Shown here one piece after another: positions 44,870 through 57,300 of a stretch of 64,000 nucleotides of DNA (within the stretch, counting starts at the first letter, position 1; each line of letters opens with the position of its first letter). Source of the stretch: Ceriagrion tenellum (taxonomy: Eukaryota > Arthropoda > Insecta > Odonata > Coenagrionidae). The position numbers were made by a program, and so were the translations under genes. A model generated the notes under the pieces. That model was not told where the DNA came from, did not search any database, and saw only the letters and a program-made list of their open reading frames with translations. The DNA lies in assembly GCA_963169105.1 (NCBI GenBank), contig OY720637.1, positions 34,033,925 through 34,097,924 on the forward strand, given 5' to 3'.

Positions 44870-45290
44870 GCGGACGCTCGAGTTGATCACAGAGAGAAAT
44901 CATTATCAAAGTAGGTCCATCGGCGACGTCTGCGAGTGCTTAATTATTGGCCGGCTCAGCGGCGCGTGAGATGATCCGCCGGCGACTCGGGAGAGAGGCA
45001 AAGGCAAAGAGAGAACGTCACCACAACACGACTACGGAACCCGTTCACTCCACGGAGGAAAAAAAAAACGCTCTTTGACCAAAACGGTTGGATCCACTAA
45101 CGATCAAAGGCTAAGCCGGGATGATGGACCCGACAGTGGTCCAGCTCTCAACGGAGGAGTCTCACACCACCACCTAAACTCCACGCTAATGAGAAGGATG
45201 CCGGACGCCGGACGGACGCGGCGACGGACATTATCGCAAAGGGGAACGATTTGGACATAGAACGTAGCAACACAACTTCGAGACGTTACA
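44870..45290. promoter_or_regulatory. CpG-rich block, possible regulatory island
   Basis: GC/CpG-rich DNA (GGCGCGTGAGATGATCCGCC near 44962) interrupts an AT-rich region. A 61-codon plus frame at 45075-45260 (MTKTVGSTNDQRL...) and a 66-codon minus frame overlap, so neither is favoured. No splice or core-promoter signal could be assigned with confidence. Confidence 0.3.
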
Positions 45291-46394
45291 CGTAAAATAA
45301 TCATTTTTTTTTATTTTCGGCCACGCCTTATACTCGTGAAAGAGTGCTGAAAAAATGGAGTACGGAGCGTAACGAAAGAAATCGATGGAAGTTTCCACAT
45401 CTGAAGTGTTAATGCGATCGGCAACTATTTTTCACGCAATTTTCAAGAATACATAACAATTTCAGCAGTTTTCGGATGTGATACCTCTAAATAAATAAAA
45501 TAAGAATTCTAAAATGACAGAAATAGATTCCAGCAAAAATAATAATATTCTAATAATAAACAAAACCTGTTTTACGTACACCATAACGCCGCTTAATTGT
45601 CTAAGGAAAAAATTACCTCCACAACACCACAAATCGTCTTTATCACACTTAAGTACATGATGATAAAACATGATATCATTAATTAGTATTTAAAATGTAT
45701 CAGTAAAGATGAAATTATTGTAATAATAACTATATATATTCAAAGTAACAGCAGATAATTAATTCTATGATTAAGAAAAATCTACTCATGCAGGGAAAAG
45801 TAAAAATATAAAGTTCGTCCACGACAGAAAAACAGAAATCGTAAAACTAGTGTCGATATCCAGCTCCGAGAAACAAATCTACAAAAAAGACTTACTTCCC
45901 CCAACACATTTTAAGCAAGAGGAGCTATTTCTAATTAGTTTATTATCTCGATCAAATCATAAATTTGCCATTGGAGTTTGCGAAGTGTTTATATTTCTCG
46001 TTATGCGTAGCTTTCAACACATCAGTCCTAAAGTAAAATTATTAATAACCCAGCAGTCTCGATCGACTGAGACCACCACGGTAAATACGAAAGATTTCCC
46101 AGAGAGAATTAACCGCGACGAAAAAGACGCTTCTATTCTTTGCTGTACTCCAGTTTGCGACACGGCTGGGATAAAATATTTTTGATAATCAGTCCTCAAA
46201 TGGAGAGGGAACTTAGGGCTGTTGTAGATCGTAAAAGCTATCATTAACATACTACGATATATGAGATCCTGAGAATTATATTAGGGAAATAGACTGCTGA
46301 ACAGACAGGATTAAAATGCCGTTGTTCCCGCGATTGATGGGCGACCATTAGGACTTCCAATTAGTCTCTGAAGTAGGTAAGTCGACAGGTAGCG
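45291..46394. other. AT-rich; possible LINE-B scrap at 46250-46370
   Basis: A 111-codon frame at 45850-46185 has no recognisable domain. At 46283-46345 the plus-strand text REIDC.TDRIKMPLFPRLM resembles the LINE-B C-terminal tail, too short for certainty. Confidence 0.35.
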
Positions 46395-46765
46395 CGGCTG
46401 ATTTGTTGAGTTGCTTTCGAATACTTGTCTCTTAATCTTTCAATTCATCGAGTCTTTTCCGGTCACCTTTTCCAATGGTCCATGCTTCCGATCTATAGAG
46501 TGCCACGCTCCACACGAATGTTTTCATGTATTGTTTCCTGGTTTGTAGTCCGAACTTCTTACAGCACAACAATTGTCATTTTACCATGAACGATTTCTTA
46601 GCATGGTCTACTCCTCGCTTGATTTCCGCAGTACTTCTTCCGTCCCACGCGATGGTACTTCCGAGATACGTGAAGGAATCCACCTGCTCTAATTTCTCTC
46701 CTTCCAGTGTGACTACTGCATTCAGCTTTTCTCTTCCGCATACGTGGTATTATTTATGTGAAATG
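46395..46765 (-). mobile_element. LINE-G RT C-terminal fragment
   Basis: The minus-strand text gives LEGEKLEQVDSFTYLGSTIA, WDGRSTAEIKRGVDHAKKSF, then KKFGLQTRKQYMKTFVWSVA, LYRSEAWTIGKGDRKRLDEL with one or two frame changes. This is the classic region from the RT thumb (F.YLGS.I) to the LYGSE.WT motif of non-LTR elements. It may be the upstream part of a LINE-A relative, because its end corresponds to the LINE-A start. Confidence 0.85.
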
Positions 46766-48675
46766 TGAACCAGCGTGAAGACGTGGATCTGACATTCTCA
46801 TATAAAAGGGAGGGGACGGGAGGAGGGGGAGAGAGTGGTCGACGGGGGAGGGAATTTGTGAGAGGGCTCAACTTCAGGAATTCAAAGTTCTAGCCAGGGT
46901 CTCAAAAGTGGAGCAAAACTTTGAAAAACGTCACCCTCCGAAGGCAGAAGCAAAACTACGTCCCTATGCTAATACGTTTTGTTTCTGCCGCGGTAGGAAA
47001 CTGGCGGGGACGGGTAACTTTTAGTTCAGTTCCATGGGACGAAAATTCGGAGAACAGAGGAAATGGCTTCATTAATGGGGCTGTTCCACTTCTGTTTAAC
47101 GCTACCACGGAACCCAGGCGTGGGAATGTAACAGAATAAAACCATATGGAAAGGAGACCCGACCCATTGAATCGAAGGGAGAATTTCACAGACAAACTTT
47201 GCTGAAAATTATACATCCTGAGAGCTAAATAATAAATAGGCCATGATAAAAAATATCATTGAAGCGACCGAATGAACAATTACAGAATAAGTACAAAAAA
47301 ATAGACTTTCAAACTTACTTTCGCACAGTATAAAATCCCCACTATTTTCAGTTATAGGTCAAATGTATTTACTTAATCAATACTTTTCACAGGAGACTCA
47401 TCTTATACATTCATCACTGACCACCGGTGGTAACCATGTAAGCAATATCAACAAAAGCCATCAGATTTCCACGCAAGAATATCGTACCTGTTAAAATTGT
47501 ATACGTTCTATCAATTGAGTACTTTATTCCTCGCATAGGCTAATTATACACTAACCCACTTTTTTACAAACATATAAATAACATAATTAAATACCGTACA
47601 GCGCTGCAAACAGCAAATCGCCAAATGGTCGATTATTGGAAGTTGCGATCCCCGAACACGACTTATCAGATCTATTAACAAACTACCTCAACCCAGTTTT
47701 ATGACCCCTGGTATACCATTCTCTCGGCATGAAAATCGAAAATAATACCCTTGCCTATCGGTAACACGTCAATGAACCGGCAGTCTGATGTAATGTACAA
47801 AACCCGACTCTCAGTAGTTCAAATTAAGTTAACAAAAAGGCTGCGTCGTCTAGCTTTGAACGGGAGAGGGATGGAGTGAATTACCAAATTCTGCGAAGCA
47901 TGGAAAAAAGGATGGTAAAATGGAGAGAGAAAAAGAGAACTTGCGAGAGGTGAGAAAGAGACGGAGAGGAAAATGGAAGAAGAGCGGATGAGGAAAAGAA
48001 TATTTTTTTTTCAGATTTAAAGGATTAAAGAAAAATTTGGAAGGTTTCCGCTACCCCATTCTAATAACAATGACCAAGAAAAAAAAGGACAGGCCTCCTT
48101 CCCTTCTCCAGACGTGAGATGAAACTGAAGGAGGTGGTGACTTCTCATGTCCCAGGTTTTTCCTTCTTCCCAGGCGCTCTCTCATGAAGCCCCATCCTGA
48201 AGACCGAAGAAAAACTGAGCCAACTCTCTCGGTCCGTTTCGAAGGAGGATCAAGAGGGCGACACATTCGATCCGTATGATACCATCTCGTGGTGCCATGG
48301 AGGAGTCAGGGAACACCCTGTTTGCAAAAAAATCAGCACCCAACTTTATTCTTCATTTCCCGCAACCTGCCCCACCCACAAAATACTCCTCCCGCTCCTG
48401 CGCTGATTTCTGCACGACTGAGCATAAATATGATATTATAACAGAAACAACATTGATGATTTAAGACGAACTTCCACGATATCTCGCCTGAATCAGTTGA
48501 AATAATTCATAAATATGATGCCAAAAAAGAAAGGGGTGGTCGCTCAGATTTTTCCACACACTCCTGCGACTGACGATAAACGCTCGATGGAAAAAATGAG
48601 GAACACATAGTAGACAGACCTCTCATTGTGGTTCTTCAAAAGGATTAAGATTATTCAAAGAAAAGAGAAAAAAGA
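46766..48675. other. Non-coding, partly purine-rich
   Basis: GGAGGGG-type purine runs occur near 46800-46860 and GAGAAAAAGAG runs near 47900-48000. The latter may be a decayed LINE scrap, but no motif survives. No gene is supported. Confidence 0.35.
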
Positions 48676-48885
48676 TTATTTCAAAAGTATTCTACCAATT
48701 AAAGTAGGTTTTGCTCAATGTCATAGAATATCCTCTCGGTTGTCTACACTTTCCGGGGCCAATCTATCTCTAGTATATCCTATTTCGCCTCAGCATACGA
48801 TCTGCCTTTCTTCAAATGAAACCTATTCTCTTTCTTCCCCTTCCCCGCCTGCCCAACAGCCTTCCATGTTAAATCTATCCTGTGG
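48676..48885 (-). mobile_element. LINE-A copy, 3' part
   Basis: On the minus strand, GRRGRGRKRIGF-like text, then YAEAK and YTRD and the terminal hairpin (CTACTTTAATTGGTAG) are visible. The 3' end lies near 48690 and the copy is 5'-truncated near 48885. Confidence 0.78.
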
Positions 48886-48954
48886 TGATTTACGGGAATG
48901 TTACAACCTCACAAGTGACCACCACAGACACACACACATTCAAACCCAACTGAG

Positions 48955-49055
48955 ACCCTTTGCAAGGGCTAGTGGGACCCCGCTAAGAATGCCTGGGTTA
49001 TAACCTGGGATCCTTCACAGGGTTAATGGGACCCCACTAAGGATGCCTGGTTATG
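48955..49055. repeat. Short tandem duplication
   Basis: GGGCTAGTGGGACCCCGCTA with AGAATGCCTGGG recurs about 55 bp later as GGGTTAATGGGACCCCACTA with AGGATGCCTGG. The two units are about 85 percent identical. Confidence 0.75.
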
Positions 49056-49170
49056 AACACAATCACACTCACTAGCACTGAAAATCACTCACTCACACAA
49101 ACTTCTGGGAGAGACTCACTCAAAAAGAGAGTATTCAAAAAACACGCACAGGAACGAACGAATGTGAGCG

Positions 49171-49213
49171 TCGGATACGCGTATTTCGGCCACACGGCGG
49201 CCCTCTTCAGCGA
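49171..49213 (-). ncRNA. Hammerhead-type motif, PLE-8 lineage
   Basis: Minus strand: stem I TCG/CGA, core CTGAAGA, extra G, stem II GGCC-GCCGTGT-GGCC (four pairs), GAA, long palindromic stem III ATACGCGTAT, C. All core bases are conserved apart from the extra G. Flanking sequence on both sides is consistent with a terminal copy of a Penelope-like element, but no coding part is attached. Confidence 0.55.
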
Positions 49214-49974
49214 GCTGAAGGGAAAGCACTTGCGGCAAGAGGTTGTAAGTTGACTTCTAAATAGCAATAATCAATCTTGAATATAAAAATATGTATTCAA
49301 TATTTTTACCACAAAAAGAGAAGATACGTATTCTAGTTAGGTTGTACTGGAATATACGAAGACCGGGGCACTATTAATGTTAATTAGAGCAAAATAACCG
49401 TCACAATGCATTGGTAGGTACATGGTCTAAGGATTTATTTCCATTATACGTCAGGTATTACTCATATGTATTTTTGATATATCATATTTACCGTAGTATA
49501 ACGAAGATAGTGGTATTTGAGACACTTTTGAAAAGCGACGCACGTTCTATTGGATCATTATTAGCTCAAGGTAGTGATATGCTAATACGTTGCGATTTTT
49601 TTTTGGATCGCATATCGGAGGACCATTAGAAAAAGGAGCCTACAGAAGATTATGAACTGCAAAATACTTGGCTAGCGTCACCAAAAAGATTATATTGTTG
49701 GTCTGCGAGACTGGGCGTCACCACTCAAGGGTTAATATTACCTTACCTCTAAACAGCTACAGTAATACCAGGCTTCACCACTTCGCGTCATTACGCGATG
49801 CAGCAAAGAATGTATGATCACCATCTTCAATTATAATTTTTATCTACAATTGTGATTTCAGCATTCTACCAGCTGATTGGAGGGTTTTTGGACATTACTA
49901 ATTCTAACATCCCAATTTATGGCATGTCTTCCCATTTTCCCTCCTATTCATGATCCGCCATCCCGCTAAAAATC
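49214..49974. other. Non-coding, nothing recognised
   Basis: No supported feature was found. Confidence 0.4.
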
Positions 49975-50310
49975 CCCAATATCGTCTTCCTCTTCTTATT
50001 CCGTCCACAATTCCTATCCTCTTCAATCCTTTTCCAAGCTTCCTTATGTCCTACCCTCTATTACTCACTTAGCATTCACTCTCCCTTCAGAACGTCCACC
50101 ATCCATCTCTTCTACCTCCTCCGAACCTCCACCACCAGCTTCCTCTCCTCTCCAGCCGGATCCAATACCTCCTCGTTTGTCCTTCTCGCCAACCGCCTTC
50201 CCCATCCTTCTCCACACCCATATCAAAAACGCTTACGCACAAAGTCTACGTACATCCTCCCTTCGTAGTGGCCAAGTCTCCCAACTGTACAGCGCCAGAG
50301 AATATTCAAG
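49975..50310 (-). mobile_element. LINE-A2 fragment
   Basis: The minus strand reads ALYSWETWPLRREDVRRLCA, then VWRRMGKAVGEKDKRGG and IEGRT-like pieces in changing frames. The block matches the copy at 18.9-19.2 kb. There are multiple frameshifts. Confidence 0.72.
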
Positions 50311-52009
50311 AACCAAGTACCTTTAGTGTTTGAATATTCTCCATAACTTAGTTTTTTAATATATCACCAAACACTAATTGTAAGTAGCATAATATGTCAT
50401 ATCTGTTTCTAAATTTTGGAGGCGTTAAAACTTAGCATGACCAAAATAGAAAGGTAAAAAAATCGTTCTCAGGCAAATGGCGAATATTTCAGTTAACCAT
50501 GCCCTCCTTCGATTCGGGACGCAATTTCAAAGCGCGTGATAACGAACCTGGACTCAAATCAGCTCCAACAACTTCTCATGCTTTATCTTCCGCGATGACA
50601 ATAAGGTCGATGTCTCATTCACTCCCTCCACAAGTTACAAAACAGCCCGAACGCATCCGGTGGGCAGGTTATCAGGTTATTTATGCGCGGTTGGAAATCA
50701 TTTCAGTCACCCCGGTTACACGAAGCCAGTTTTAAATCTAATTTGAAATCGAAGAACAAAGTCTGCGAGAGGAAAGGCTGAGTAAATTCTCCGCCATAAA
50801 GCACATAGTCCACTCTCATTCCGGTGAGACGCCGTGGGACAACCGTTTCAACCATCCAAAGAGAAGAGTCTTCCATTCGGAGGTCGTGTTTCCTTAATTG
50901 GAAAGGAATTCGAGGTAGTTTATTATGCCGGCAGATATAATTTTTCAACCGCGCGAGAAGATAACTTTTGACGATAAAGTTGAATACTCTTTTAAGTGGG
51001 GAGAGTAAGGAAAGTAAGAAAAGTTTCGGGAAAACTTTGAAAGTGAGTTGGATTCTTTGAAAAGGGGAGAATTCTCAGTTTCCAAGGGTGGGGGGTAGGA
51101 GAGCGTGTTGGGAGGGATTGGGAGGGGAAGGAAGAGAGAGGGAAATGTGAGAAAAAGAGAAGTTTCGCCAATGGAAAATACCGCTTTTGTTGATACGGCC
51201 GAAGGGCCACCGCTAATCGGTCCCCTGTCACTGCGCCCACGTATAGGGAGCAGTTTCAAACTCACTTTGAGAGGAAAACGATGGGAAGGCAACGAAGAGC
51301 TGAAAAATTTTATCTCCCCGAAATATCATCGGAAGAATTGATTATTTACAATGAGAGAACGGAAGAAGAAGAAAAAATAATGAGCATAAAAGAGGATAAT
51401 ATGATAATTTTCTCTGCATAAAGTTTCTATATCCCGACGCATCTCAAAAGTAAAGATTTCTCAGATGCAATCCAAGATACATCATTATCTTTTTGCATAT
51501 ACTCGAACTTCAATTGCAAAATAAACTTCTCCTTAGATCCGTACTTAACATTACTGAGTCGTTTTGCTTTGTCAAGTACCAAAGGGCCAAATAACTTATG
51601 CAAAAAGGATAACTTATGTGTCCATAGAAAATATTTGCAGCATACATTTTGATTGGATCCAATGCGAGCGTATGGAGTTCAGAGATGTCAGTGAAGAAGC
51701 CACAGGCGTTTGAGCCACCAGTGGAAGCGAAAACACGTTTGTAAAATATAATATTGTGTGATACGTAAATATAAACTATTACCCAAACTGTCGCCGCGTT
51801 TACTCTTCTACGAATCGGGAACCAACAGCATCAGGCTAAACTAATATTACATACCAATCGACTACAATCATTCATTAAAAATGGAAAGAGTGGTACCAGA
51901 CGAACTAAGAAACTACGATAGAAAACTTAAAACCCACCAGAAACTAATTTTTCCTTTCTCATGGATAATACTCAAGTCCTTCCAAATACCCCCGAAAATT
52001 CCAATTTTT
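50311..52009. other. Non-coding, nothing recognised
   Basis: It contains a purine-rich run at 50995-51170 and overlapping frames of up to 115 codons, none with a domain. Confidence 0.35.
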
Positions 52010-52180
52010 TTAGTATTCCACCGGTTAAGGTAGGTTTTGTTGAAAATCAGAGAATATCCTCCCGGTTTTCTACGCTTCCAAGGGCCTATCTCCGTCTAGT
52101 ATGTCCTTTTTCGCCTCAGCATACGATCTATCCTTCTTCATCTAGTCCACAAAATCCTCCCCAAAATCATTCTACCTAAT
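52010..52180 (-). mobile_element. LINE-A copy, 3' part
   Basis: On the minus strand, DEEGSIVC-like and AEAKKDILDGDRPLE-like text precedes the end FS-D-QQNLP and the hairpin CTACCTTAACCGGTGG with AATAC near 52015. The 5' part is missing. Confidence 0.8.
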
Positions 52181-52942
52181 ATCTTCCTTCGATGGATGGC
52201 AATGTCCTCGCAAAGACGCCCTTGAGACGGTTGCGGAGGTAGCACGAGGGTGGCGCATGCGGTAGATATATTTTCAGTTTCCAGAATGGCGCTCACCCAC
52301 TTATTTATGCCAACTCAAAGCTCTCACACATATAAGAGGAGAGAGACTGTTTCTTGCACCAGCCCCTTCACTCCATTGAGGCAATGCCAACACTTTCGTC
52401 TCCGGGTAGTAAATCGGCATCAGCAGCCGAAGAAAACGAAGTAACTTACCGTCGAAAGGGGTTGCTCCCGAGGGAAGTTAAGGGACCGAGAATAAAAAAA
52501 AGGAACTAAAGGAAAAGGGGTAAGAGAGAGGGTTTCAGACGATGTCCCCGAGTTCGCGTCGACCCTTGAATGGATATACAAGGGGCCGAATCCCCTCCGG
52601 ATGTAACCCTCCAAGCCGACTCCCTTCGGTGGTTCCACGAAGGGGGGAAAGCGGTGGGGAACTGGAGAGATGGGAAGGATAGGAATGGAGTAAAAAAAAC
52701 GCGATAAGAAACGATTCTCCTATTTTTTGCCTTTAAAGAGGACGGAGGAAGACGGAGCTGAGTTATAAGCGCCAATGCCTTGTTCGCACTAATGACTTCG
52801 CTGACGTCAGAGTGGATTTTTTTGCCCGCGGTCAAATCTTTGCCACAAGCCTCTCCCATCCGTCTTCCTCAGGGTATAACGTTGGTAGGGACGCTTGATC
52901 ACTCGTTTTCCATTCAAAGGTCTACGGTTCGAATAAATGTTT
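52181..52942. other. Non-coding, nothing recognised
   Basis: Frames of up to 117 codons on the minus strand and 160 codons on plus (52780-53262) overlap each other. The plus frame runs through the PLE-5 palindrome. None is considered a gene. Confidence 0.35.
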
Positions 52943-53205
52943 CTCGAGTATTCCACCGGGTAAGTAGGTCCATGTCTCCCGAAGTTTCGGAAGTCGATCT
53001 CCGAAACGTCGGGAGACATGGACCTACTTACCCGGTGGAATACCCGAGAAACATCCAGCAGTTACGCCGAGTAAACCTTAGATCTTTCGGAGAACGACTT
53101 GCTCTCCATCTTCAGGGGTTCTTAAGTCTCCCTCCTAAACATCGGGAGACATGGACCGACTTACCCGGTGGAATACCCGAGAAACATCCAGCATATACGC
53201 CAGGA
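52943..53205. repeat. PLE-5 ends: palindrome plus direct copy
   Basis: The left arm 52943-52991 and right arm 53000-53048 are inverted copies of 49 bp, with TCCGAAAC at the inner end and GGTGGAATACCCGAG at the outer end. A third copy at 53139-53200 repeats CGGGAGACATGGACC and GAAACATCCAGCA in direct orientation. A ribozyme-like hairpin on the minus strand lies between copies two and three. The outer end resembles the LINE-A tail. Confidence 0.75.
53074..53120 (-). ncRNA. Hammerhead-type motif, PLE-5 lineage
   Basis: Minus strand: AACC pairing with GGTT (stem I, with one C-A mismatch next to the core), core CTGAAGA, extra T, stem II GGAGA-GCAAGTCGT-TCTCC (five pairs), GAA, palindromic stem III AGATCT, A. 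The core is canonical except for the extra T. Confidence 0.55.
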
Positions 53206-53659
53206 AAATCTAAGATTTTTCGTCTTCGGTTCGAATCTCGGAACGATTGTAGATTTTTGTAGAATTCAGATTCTTGACCGTTTGACACGCGAATTAAATT
53301 TCGAGGGCAGTAATGCCGTCTTCCAGATGGAGCATATTCTGCGTGACACCTCGGCACTTTCATTTCAATCAACTCATCCGCCTCGCGCGTCATATCCACG
53401 GAACAATGAAGCGCCGACAACAGAATACTTAGCCTGAGTGCGTCTGCTATAAGCCAGTAAGAAACGCGAGATCTTCAGCCCTGGTAAGATAAAAGACAGT
53501 AACTGCATAATTTTTGGTTCTGAGATCTTTCACGTTTTTTGCTTTCATTCACTGCCAGCTAATTAGCAAACATATATTTATATTTTTTTTATTTACACTC
53601 ACCATATTTTTGGGAAGGAATTTAATAGAGGCATCATTTTTCTTTAAAATCTATTACAT
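53206..53659. other. Non-coding, nothing recognised
   Basis: No supported feature was found. Confidence 0.4.
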
Positions 53660-53885
53660 TATTTAATTGCTCAAGAATGTGACAGAGGGAAGGATCTTGG
53701 GCAAGCGGGGAAGGGTAAGAAAGAGAATATGTTTCATGGTCGGGATGAAGAAGGGTAGATCGTACTCTAACGCGGAAAAGGATGTATTAGAGGGAGACAG
53801 GCCCCTGAAAGTGTACAGAACTGGGAGGAAATTCTCTGACACTCAACAAAACCTACATTAGCCGGTCGAGTACTTTCAAAAATAT
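53660..53885 (+). mobile_element. LINE-A copy, 3' part
   Basis: The frame 53667-53861 reads VTEGRILGKRGRVRKRI, GMKKGRSYSNAEKDVLEGDR, KVYRTGRKFSDTQQNLH and stop. The tail hairpin is mutated (CTACATTAGCCGGTCG). It is 5'-truncated at about 53660, and the frame is intact over its 64 codons. Confidence 0.88.
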
Positions 53886-54000
53886 ATATTATTTAAATGT
53901 TTGTAGTTACTTTTATTTGGCTTAAAACTCGTAGTAACTGTTTTCTGGCCGAGAAAAAAGGCAGTAGATGCGATGAAACCAAAGCATTATATCACTACCA

Positions 54001-54060
54001 AACATCATGGTAGGGCAGGGGAACATAGAAAACATTATGGTAGGGCAGGGGAACATAGTT
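54001..54060. repeat. Short tandem duplication
   Basis: TGGTAGGGCAGGGGAACATAG occurs twice about 32 bp apart, at about 54008 and 54040, with AACAT preceding each. Confidence 0.85.
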
Positions 54061-54235
54061 TAGGGGGCTTGTGAAAGGGTGAAAGGTAAAAAAAGGGTAA
54101 TTTTTTCGGAAATTAGTGAGGAGGGGGGCGAATAAAGCCTTACCACCCAAAAATTAGTTTGTTCTCCAAAGCCCCCCGCTTCTTAGCGGTGGTTACTATC
54201 GTAACATTCAATTAATAATATATAAAAAATTGTAT

Positions 54236-54265
54236 CTGAAGATGCAGCAAGCTGCGAAACACGTA
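54236..54265 (+). ncRNA. Hammerhead-type motif, PLE-3 lineage
   Basis: Core CTGAAGA, extra T, stem II GCAG-CAAG-CTGC, GAA, stem III ACACGT (one internal mismatch when self-paired), A. Stem I is not evident. Compared with the 22149 copy, A14 is intact. Confidence 0.45.
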
Positions 54266-54378
54266 GTACGTTTAACTGAGTAATAAATAATTGTGGAAAA
54301 GTACAAGGATTGTTCCAATACGGATTCGAATATAAAATACTTCCACGAAGTGACGCCTGAAGGTGTAAAGCCTTAAGA
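54236..54378 (+). mobile_element. PLE-3 terminal copy
   Basis: Starting with a ribozyme-like motif, this copy matches the minus-strand PLE-3 end at 22.05-22.18 kb. Shared strings: AAGCTGCGAAAC, AATTGTGGAAAAGTAC versus AATTGTGGGAAAGTAC, CGGATTCGAATATAAA, CACGAAGTGACGCC and AAGGTGTAAAG. No inverted partner is adjacent. Confidence 0.65.
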
Positions 54379-57300
54379 ATCATTCTTTAAATACAACGAC
54401 TCGTCCAATTACTGGGTATAGGCATTCCACCATCCATCGAAACATAGGGAATTACTATATTTGTAAGACACTAGGAAGAGGAGTAAAGGCAAGCGAGGCC
54501 ACCCATTCAAAACCCTGCCTTTCAGCGGCTCACAATGGTCTGGAGGAGAACGAAAGGTATACCCGCCACGGCATCTGCGGTCCAAGGGCTCGAAAAAAGG
54601 TAAGCCCATAGAACAGCGCACAACCTTAGACAGCGACGAACTTTCCCCTGCACTTCCGAGGCGTCTTCCCCAATTCCGCGAATGGAGGAAGTTGGGCTTA
54701 TCGCACAACAACACAACGCGATGCGCAAGTTTGAAGAGAGCGAAGTTACGCAAGACCCCGCGACAGAGTGCCTCGCCGGCGAGAGGCCCGTTCCCCTCAT
54801 CTCCACTCAGCAGGGGATATAAATTTTCCCCAAGTGTCTCTTAGCATAAAAATACACACTCGAGGTGAGGCATGGGCTCGGCACACAAAAAAGGAAACCC
54901 GAAACGAAAGAATGGAGGCACGGCTAGGGGGCGCCAATAAGGCAAGTGATATCTTAAAGGAACGCAGCAGAACGCAGGAAAAAAAAAGTGGGCGAGATGA
55001 AAGCAACACTGGGGAGTGACTTATGGAGAAGACAAGTAGACACCGTAACTCCAATGGGCGAATTAAATAGGATTGAACTTTTTTTCAGTAGCTAAGGCAT
55101 AAGGAGGCGAATGGCTCTAGCCAAAGAAGCCTCCATGGACAGAATTATGAAACATCGGCATGAAAAAAATACTGCAACAATATTATTTTTTAAAGGTGCT
55201 ATTTAAGCATTGAAAAAATGCAATTGATTTGATAATAACTTTTATTTTGAAATGCGACGTATTTGTATTGTATGTATTTCATTTAAAATAATACTTTAAA
55301 TTATCGTATTTACACAAGGTACACTTCAACATTACCTTCATAACGTACATTTTTTAAACTTTCACAATTTTTTCTTCATATGACAGTTGAAACTATTTTT
55401 TTCAGAGCTCCACCACGCAAGCCATCGTCAGTGAATAGCTCACACATTCATCTATTCAAACTGCTAGACAAACCGCCGAAAGAGACGCAACTTTCCACAC
55501 AATTAGAGGCGTTACAATTCTGTCTAGCGCAGCAACTGAATGGAAAAGCCTCTTAAAAAGCAGATCTTTCAATGATTTTGAAACCTAACTAATTTGACTC
55601 GCTAGTCCATTGAGAGTTAAAGTTAGCGAAGGGAAAACTTGAACAGTGCTCGAAAAAGAAACTTTGAAAAAAAAAAGATTAGTGAAACCACTTGAACGCA
55701 CATATTTGTGAAATTTCGCCTCTAGACAAGTTTTAGCACGTTTTTGGCACTGTATCAGTAGTCGAAAGCATATTAACTTTCAAATGGTCCAGTGTAATCT
55801 TTCAGTATCAAATGGTTCAGTGAAATGTAATGGTTCAGGTTCAGTGTATGATATTGGAGAAAAAGAGGAATTAGGAAAGCAAGCCGGGCGGAGATAGCCA
55901 GGCAGGAATAAGAGCGATGAACAAAGACGGTGGCGGGGGAACAGAAGCTGGTGGGAAAATTTTGGAGGAGGTAGAGGAAGTGACAAGTACCTTGTAAACA
56001 ATTTACAAGTGCATATTACTTTTCGTAAATATTGCATCATGTGAGGTACTCCAGAGTCATTAACTCGAGCATTTTACTGTTGTGTTCTCGTAGAATTATG
56101 TCTTACATTGATATAAAGACGTACAATTGTTATTGAATTGTAATGATTTCGCACCGGTAATAATTATAATTGCGAGTCTGTTTACATCATGGCGCTGGCC
56201 TGTTCACTTTCTGCCGTAAATTTCTATTTCGTTCCGTTTTTGTTTTGGTAGCAGAACGTTGTTATGGTGCCCACAGGGAAAAAAATTTCTTCCAGTGCTT
56301 CAGCAGTATATCACATCTTATTTTATGTTTTTTCTTCTAAGACGATAAGTGAATTCAGCTTCGTTTTATTTAATGCTCAGAAAGGATTCGTGAAGGGACA
56401 AATAGCTATTCATATTAAATAGTGACCATGTCCGCTGTACCGTGTGCATGTTCACTTTTCGTATATAAAATTATGGTCATTGTGTGAATGTGAGTTTTGC
56501 TACATTTTCTGTGTACATGACAGTTATTGGCCATTAACTAAAGGCAAACATTTTCCCTTTTGAGTGTTTTTCATTGACGGAACGATGAATACCTTAAGAA
56601 AGACCTGTGTTTGTTTGAATGTAACTGATACCTTAATTTGGTGCGATTGGATGGAGAAAGTTCAACTTTGATGTGGTGAAACTGCAGTGTGTTCAAATGA
56701 TTTTATGAGGGATCTGTGAAAGTTTGTGGTGTATTACTACGTGTGGAAAAAAAGTTTATGACAAGCATGTATTACCGATTTTTATATATAATATAAATCA
56801 ATGTTTATAGAAGATTTGTCGGAATTATGATGGCAATGCTAAAAAATGAGGAAATTAGAGTATTTAATGATAGCACCATCGTAGCAATATTACTGCATGA
56901 CATACGAATTCCCGTACAATGAAGCCAGTGGAAGTGATGCCAAGCGTTGCTTCATTGTTTTTTGGGCAGTGGCTACCTACAATTATGTACTCCGCTACGA
57001 TAGTGGCGATAGTAGCATACTAGGTTAGTAGCTCACCGGAAAGGATCTATGAATATCATTTTTAGTATACGATTAAGTGCTCTTAGCAGCCGACTAAGTT
57101 AGTCGCCTTACTAGTGCCTTTTATCATAAATCTATGAATAAGGCCGAATGAGTTTAAGGTAGGGTTGGGTAATGACATAATCAGTGTTCGAGAGAAGTTT
57201 CTAAGTATGGTCCACTTAAGGGGTAGGCAGCATGGTACGAGATGTTTGAGAACAAAATAACATTGGAATAACACCTTTCCCGATGGTGTATCTTCCGACT

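Noticed and set aside
52981..53010. A ribozyme-like motif at the centre of the PLE-5 palindrome
   Set aside because: TCCGAAACGTCGG is present, but no CTGANGA or TTGANAA core precedes it, so only the 3' half is there.
52780..53262. 160-codon plus-strand frame as a gene
   Set aside because: It runs straight through a palindromic PLE end, and its repeated residues come from the duplicated terminal copies.
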